This document shows, piece after piece, positions 7,228 through 9,067 of a DNA stretch of 9,067 nucleotides (the first letter of the stretch is position 1; every line of letters starts with the position of its first letter). Made by a program: the position numbers and the translations under genes. This DNA comes from Melioribacteraceae bacterium. Lineage in GTDB: Bacteria > Bacteroidota > Ignavibacteria > Ignavibacteriales > Melioribacteraceae. The stretch lies in assembly GCA_026987055.1 (NCBI GenBank), contig JALSNL010000374.1, positions 1 to 9,067 on the forward strand, given 5' to 3'. Under the pieces are notes generated by a model. That model was not told the DNA's origin and made no database searches. It was given only the letters and a program-made list of their open reading frames with translations.

Positions 7228-7275
7228 ATTATTCACCAACATAAAAGTAAATTTGTTCTTTAACATTTTCATTTT
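7221..7275. repeat. 55-bp perfect direct repeat, copy 2
   Basis: Identical to 6405-6459. It spans the 3' end of the complete helical-repeat gene and the first codons of the barrel gene. The identity stops sharply at both ends (7220 C versus A; 7276 T versus C). Confidence 0.95.
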
Positions 7276-8416
7276 TTTCCTTTGTAATATGTTCGTTAAA
7301 TAGTTTTACTTCTTCTTCGTAAGGTAACAGAAAATGTAAGGTCTTAACAGCTTCTAATCGTTCTGTTTCTGAATTACTACTTAAACTTTGTTTAACTTTA
7401 TCGAGATATTTACTTCTGTTCTCATCTTTCATAAATCGTACTGCTTTTAGAAATGTTAGTTTACTTTCTTCTTCTTTTTTGTTGTACAGTTTATCTACAA
7501 CATTATTATTATCACTTACAATTTGTTTGAGCGTTAATTCGGAACCAAAGTTTTTAAAGTGCTTGTATTTGGTATATTCCGTAAATATTGTGTTGAGTAC
7601 TTTTGTATCGGCTAGATTAGATAAACTATAAGCAAGTGTTTCCGATACCTCAAGATTACTTGGGGCATTATTAATAAATAATTGTAGAAGAAAAGACCTT
7701 GCTTTGCTTGAACCTGTAGAACCGAGTGTACCTATTACTACTCTAATTTTATTCAAATTATTAGTGTATTTGTTTGCAGTATTTATCAAAACATCTGTCC
7801 AATAATCTTTTTCTGATGTAGAAATTTTATCAGAAAATAAAAACTTCTTTATAGAGCGAGCAGCTCCGTTTATTGCTCCGTAATTATTACTTTCAAACAG
7901 TTCAGTTAACTGTTTTTTATCTGATTCATAATTTTTACTAATTCCAGTGTGAGATGCAGCATAAGAACGCAAACTTGTTGGTGAGTCTTTAGCATTTGCT
8001 AGTTTAAATAATATTTGGTTATAGTTTTCTCTTTGTTTGTCATCCTTTTCAGCATAGTCTGAAATGAAATCAATAAGAACTATTTTGAAATTAGCAGAAT
8101 TAGTTTTAAGTGAAAGTTGCTCTAACATATTCTCTCTATATTCTTTGTTCTCAAACCTAACATTGTTTGGAGCAAGAAGATTGTAAGCCACAAAGTTAGC
8201 ATTCTCACCTTTTGAAATATCAGCAAGAGCTAAAGGAAGTTCAGTTTCATCCATTGAATTAAAATAAGCTGTTGTTTTTTCATAATATTCTTGTTCAGTT
8301 GTTATGCCACTTATTAGATTATTATACTCTTTTTTATAATCCTTTGTTTACGAGGAAAGGGGAATGTTAAAGAATAGTAAAAAGACAAGTAGAATTTTGA
8401 GTTTTGTTTTTAGCAT
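7229..8416 (-). pseudogene. Exported HEAT-like helical-repeat protein, interrupted by TAA after its signal peptide
   Basis: A strong Shine-Dalgarno GGAGGT (8421-8426) precedes ATG 8414-8416. The first 22 codons form a textbook signal peptide (MLKTKLKILLVFLLFF, then NIPLSS). Codon 23 is TAA (8348-8350). In the same frame it continues TKDYKKEYNNLISG with no further stop until TAA 7229-7231. A CAA-to-TAA change would explain it, since Gln is common right after the cut in this group and the neighbouring barrel has FSQ there. The mature part (about 370 residues) is almost entirely amphipathic helices in repeated pairs with Lys/Glu-rich surfaces, resembling HEAT/ARM-type scaffolds. No catalytic motif is seen and the family is not recognised. 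As written, only re-initiation, for example at ATG 8254 (codon 55), could make the body, without export. It is the first gene of the minus-strand block and is coupled to the barrel gene one nucleotide downstream. Confidence 0.75.
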
Positions 8417-8440
8417 TACTACCTCCATTTTGCTTAGTAA

Positions 8441-8492
8441 GTATAACGGATTTGCAAATAACCCGCCGCCCTAAACGGCAAAGTTAAATTAC
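8441..8492. repeat. Short palindrome with attC-like layout upstream of the accessory operon
   Basis: On the plus strand GTATAACGGA-TTTGC is followed by 22 nt and GCAAA-GTTAAATTAC. TTTGC/GCAAA pair perfectly and the outer segments pair partly. On the minus strand it ends CCGTTATAC shortly before the operon's Shine-Dalgarno. An inner GCCG/CGGC (8465-8479) offers an alternative stem. It may be a recombination site, a leader hairpin or chance. At 52 bp it is short for attC and no integrase is present. Confidence 0.3.
8479..8486 (-). promoter_or_regulatory. Possible promoter -7 element of the accessory operon
   Basis: TAACTTTG on the minus strand matches the Bacteroidota housekeeping-sigma -7 consensus TANNTTTG, 63 bp upstream of ATG 8416. 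The matching -33 TTTG is not clear; only T-rich sequence lies at that distance. It overlaps the palindrome at 8441-8492. Confidence 0.25.
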
Positions 8493-8559
8493 AACAATTT
8501 ATTTATAAAATGATTAAAACTTTAATTACTGTAAAAACTAAAATAGGAAATTAACACAA

Positions 8560-8715
8560 ATGTTCAAAACTAAAACGTTGAAGAAAGCCAGACCGCCTCA
8601 CTTGTCTCGGCGAAGTGTTGTTTACGAAGACGGAAGCGGTCGGGTTGAATTGCGGGTTATGCACGAAACCAAAAAACTGAAAAAAACCAAACCCGAACAA
8701 AACAACAAAGCTTAA
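8560..8715 (+). CDS. Possible 51-residue basic protein of unknown function
   Basis: ATG 8560 opens a 51-codon frame ending at TAA 8713-8715. The product is basic, with ARPPHLSRRSVVYEDGSGRV in the middle and a Lys-rich C-terminus (KKLKKTKPEQNNKA). It uses more GC-rich codons (CCG, CGG, GCC) than the neighbouring genes. There is no good Shine-Dalgarno; AGGAAA lies 11 nt upstream of ATG. I recognise no family. It points away from the minus-strand block and overlaps the inverted repeat at 8591-8641. The GC-richer island could equally reflect a structured RNA or mobile-DNA end, so coding status is uncertain. Confidence 0.25.
   Translation: MFKTKTLKKARPPHLSRRSVVYEDGSGRVELRVMHETKKLKKTKPEQNNKA
8591..8641. 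repeat. Nested inverted repeat in a GC-richer island
   Basis: GACCGC (8591-8596) pairs with GCGGTC (8636-8641). Nested inside, CACTT (8599-8603) pairs with AAGTG (8613-8617) around a 9-nt loop. Such nested stems are unusual in the surrounding AT-rich DNA, but the stems are short. Confidence 0.4.
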
Positions 8716-9067
8716 AATTAAAAACCAAAACCCAAAAGAACGTTTAACGCAAACTTAAATTTTATGCTAAATATTTTTGCAGACAGAAAAGGGAAGACGA
8801 ACATTAAAATGAATAATATACTGCAAAGATAAAATTCTAAAAAAACTTACAAATTTAAAACCCAAGTTGCCCGAAAGAGACCGAACACCTTACAAAACTG
8901 CTTGCCAAATAAAGCTTGCAAAAAATACTTAAAACTTAAAAAATAATGAAAATTGAGATTTGCAAACTTAAATTGACCAAAAAACCAAAAACTAAACGCA
9001 ACTAAAACATAAAATTTATTTACGCAGTAAAACTAAAATTTAAGCTTGGTTCAAAAAACACGAACCC
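8716..9067. other. Non-coding, A/C-rich stretch with no recognised feature
   Basis: This 352-bp stretch is very AT-rich, with far more A and C than T and G on the plus strand. It consists of many short variants of AAAAC/AAACT words. The longest start-to-stop frame I noticed is 22 codons (from 8764). A short inverted repeat, GGTTC/GAACC, sits at the right edge. I see no RNA gene or mobile element. A gene may continue beyond base 9067. Confidence 0.5.

Noticed and set aside
6487..7272. Longer start (ATG 7272) for the beta-barrel gene
   Set aside because: It would add 15 residues that overlap the upstream gene and lie inside the 55-bp repeat, and it would place the signal peptide internally. 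ATG 7227 gives a standard signal peptide.
6405..7275. CRISPR-like or tandem repeat array
   Set aside because: There are only two copies, 816 bp apart, with a protein-coding gene between them. There are no spacers and no cas genes.
8740..8756. GTTTAAC on the plus strand (GTTAAAC on the minus) as an integron core site
   Set aside because: No complementary partner core within a plausible distance on either strand.
8764..8832. Plus-strand 22-codon ORF
   Set aside because: Very short, with no Shine-Dalgarno and in low-complexity A-rich sequence.
8534..9038. Recurring word AAAACTAAAA (8534, 8566, 9029)
   Set aside because: Expected by chance in such A-rich DNA. The spacing is irregular and flanking sequence is not shared.

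Overview
The window looks like chromosomal DNA of an AT-rich Gram-negative bacterium of the Bacteroidota/Ignavibacteria (FCB) group. This is inferred from an FCB-style SecA with long insertions, a eukaryotic-type UDPGP-family UTP-glucose-1-phosphate uridylyltransferase instead of GalU, lipoprotein and outer-membrane beta-barrel genes, and low GC. No rRNA, tRNA, CRISPR array, transposase or integrase was seen.

Positions 1-5404 are ordinary core genome. A minus-strand secA fills 1-2907 and runs off the left edge. It is divergent from arfB (ribosome rescue, plus strand, 3228-3650). A 383-bp gap then holds a large imperfect inverted repeat, followed by the UGPase gene on the plus strand, which starts at TTG behind a strong Shine-Dalgarno.

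Positions 5405-8416 form a minus-strand accessory block that converges on the UGPase gene. In transcription order it encodes an exported HEAT-like helical-repeat protein, an outer-membrane beta-barrel protein, a small beta-barrel lipoprotein and a stand-alone degenerate receiver domain. Three of these four genes carry a reading-frame lesion within their first 25 codons: an in-frame TAA exactly after the signal peptide of the helical-repeat protein, a 1-nt surplus in a nine-base homopolymer inside the lipoprotein signal peptide, and a missing base just after the start of the receiver. In each case the expected N-terminus and its start can be read, and the body of the gene is otherwise open. A perfect 55-bp direct repeat flanks the intact barrel gene, and the distal copy carries the last ~20 codons of a second helical-repeat gene. 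The block therefore arose by duplication followed by deletion or recombination. It is either decaying, switchable (homopolymer slippage, repeat-mediated excision), or affected by sequencing errors; read-level data would separate these.

Positions 8417-9067 are largely non-coding. They contain a small palindrome just upstream of the accessory operon, a local GC-richer island with a possible 51-codon ORF and a nested inverted repeat, and then about 350 bp of A/C-rich plus-strand sequence with no recognisable feature.
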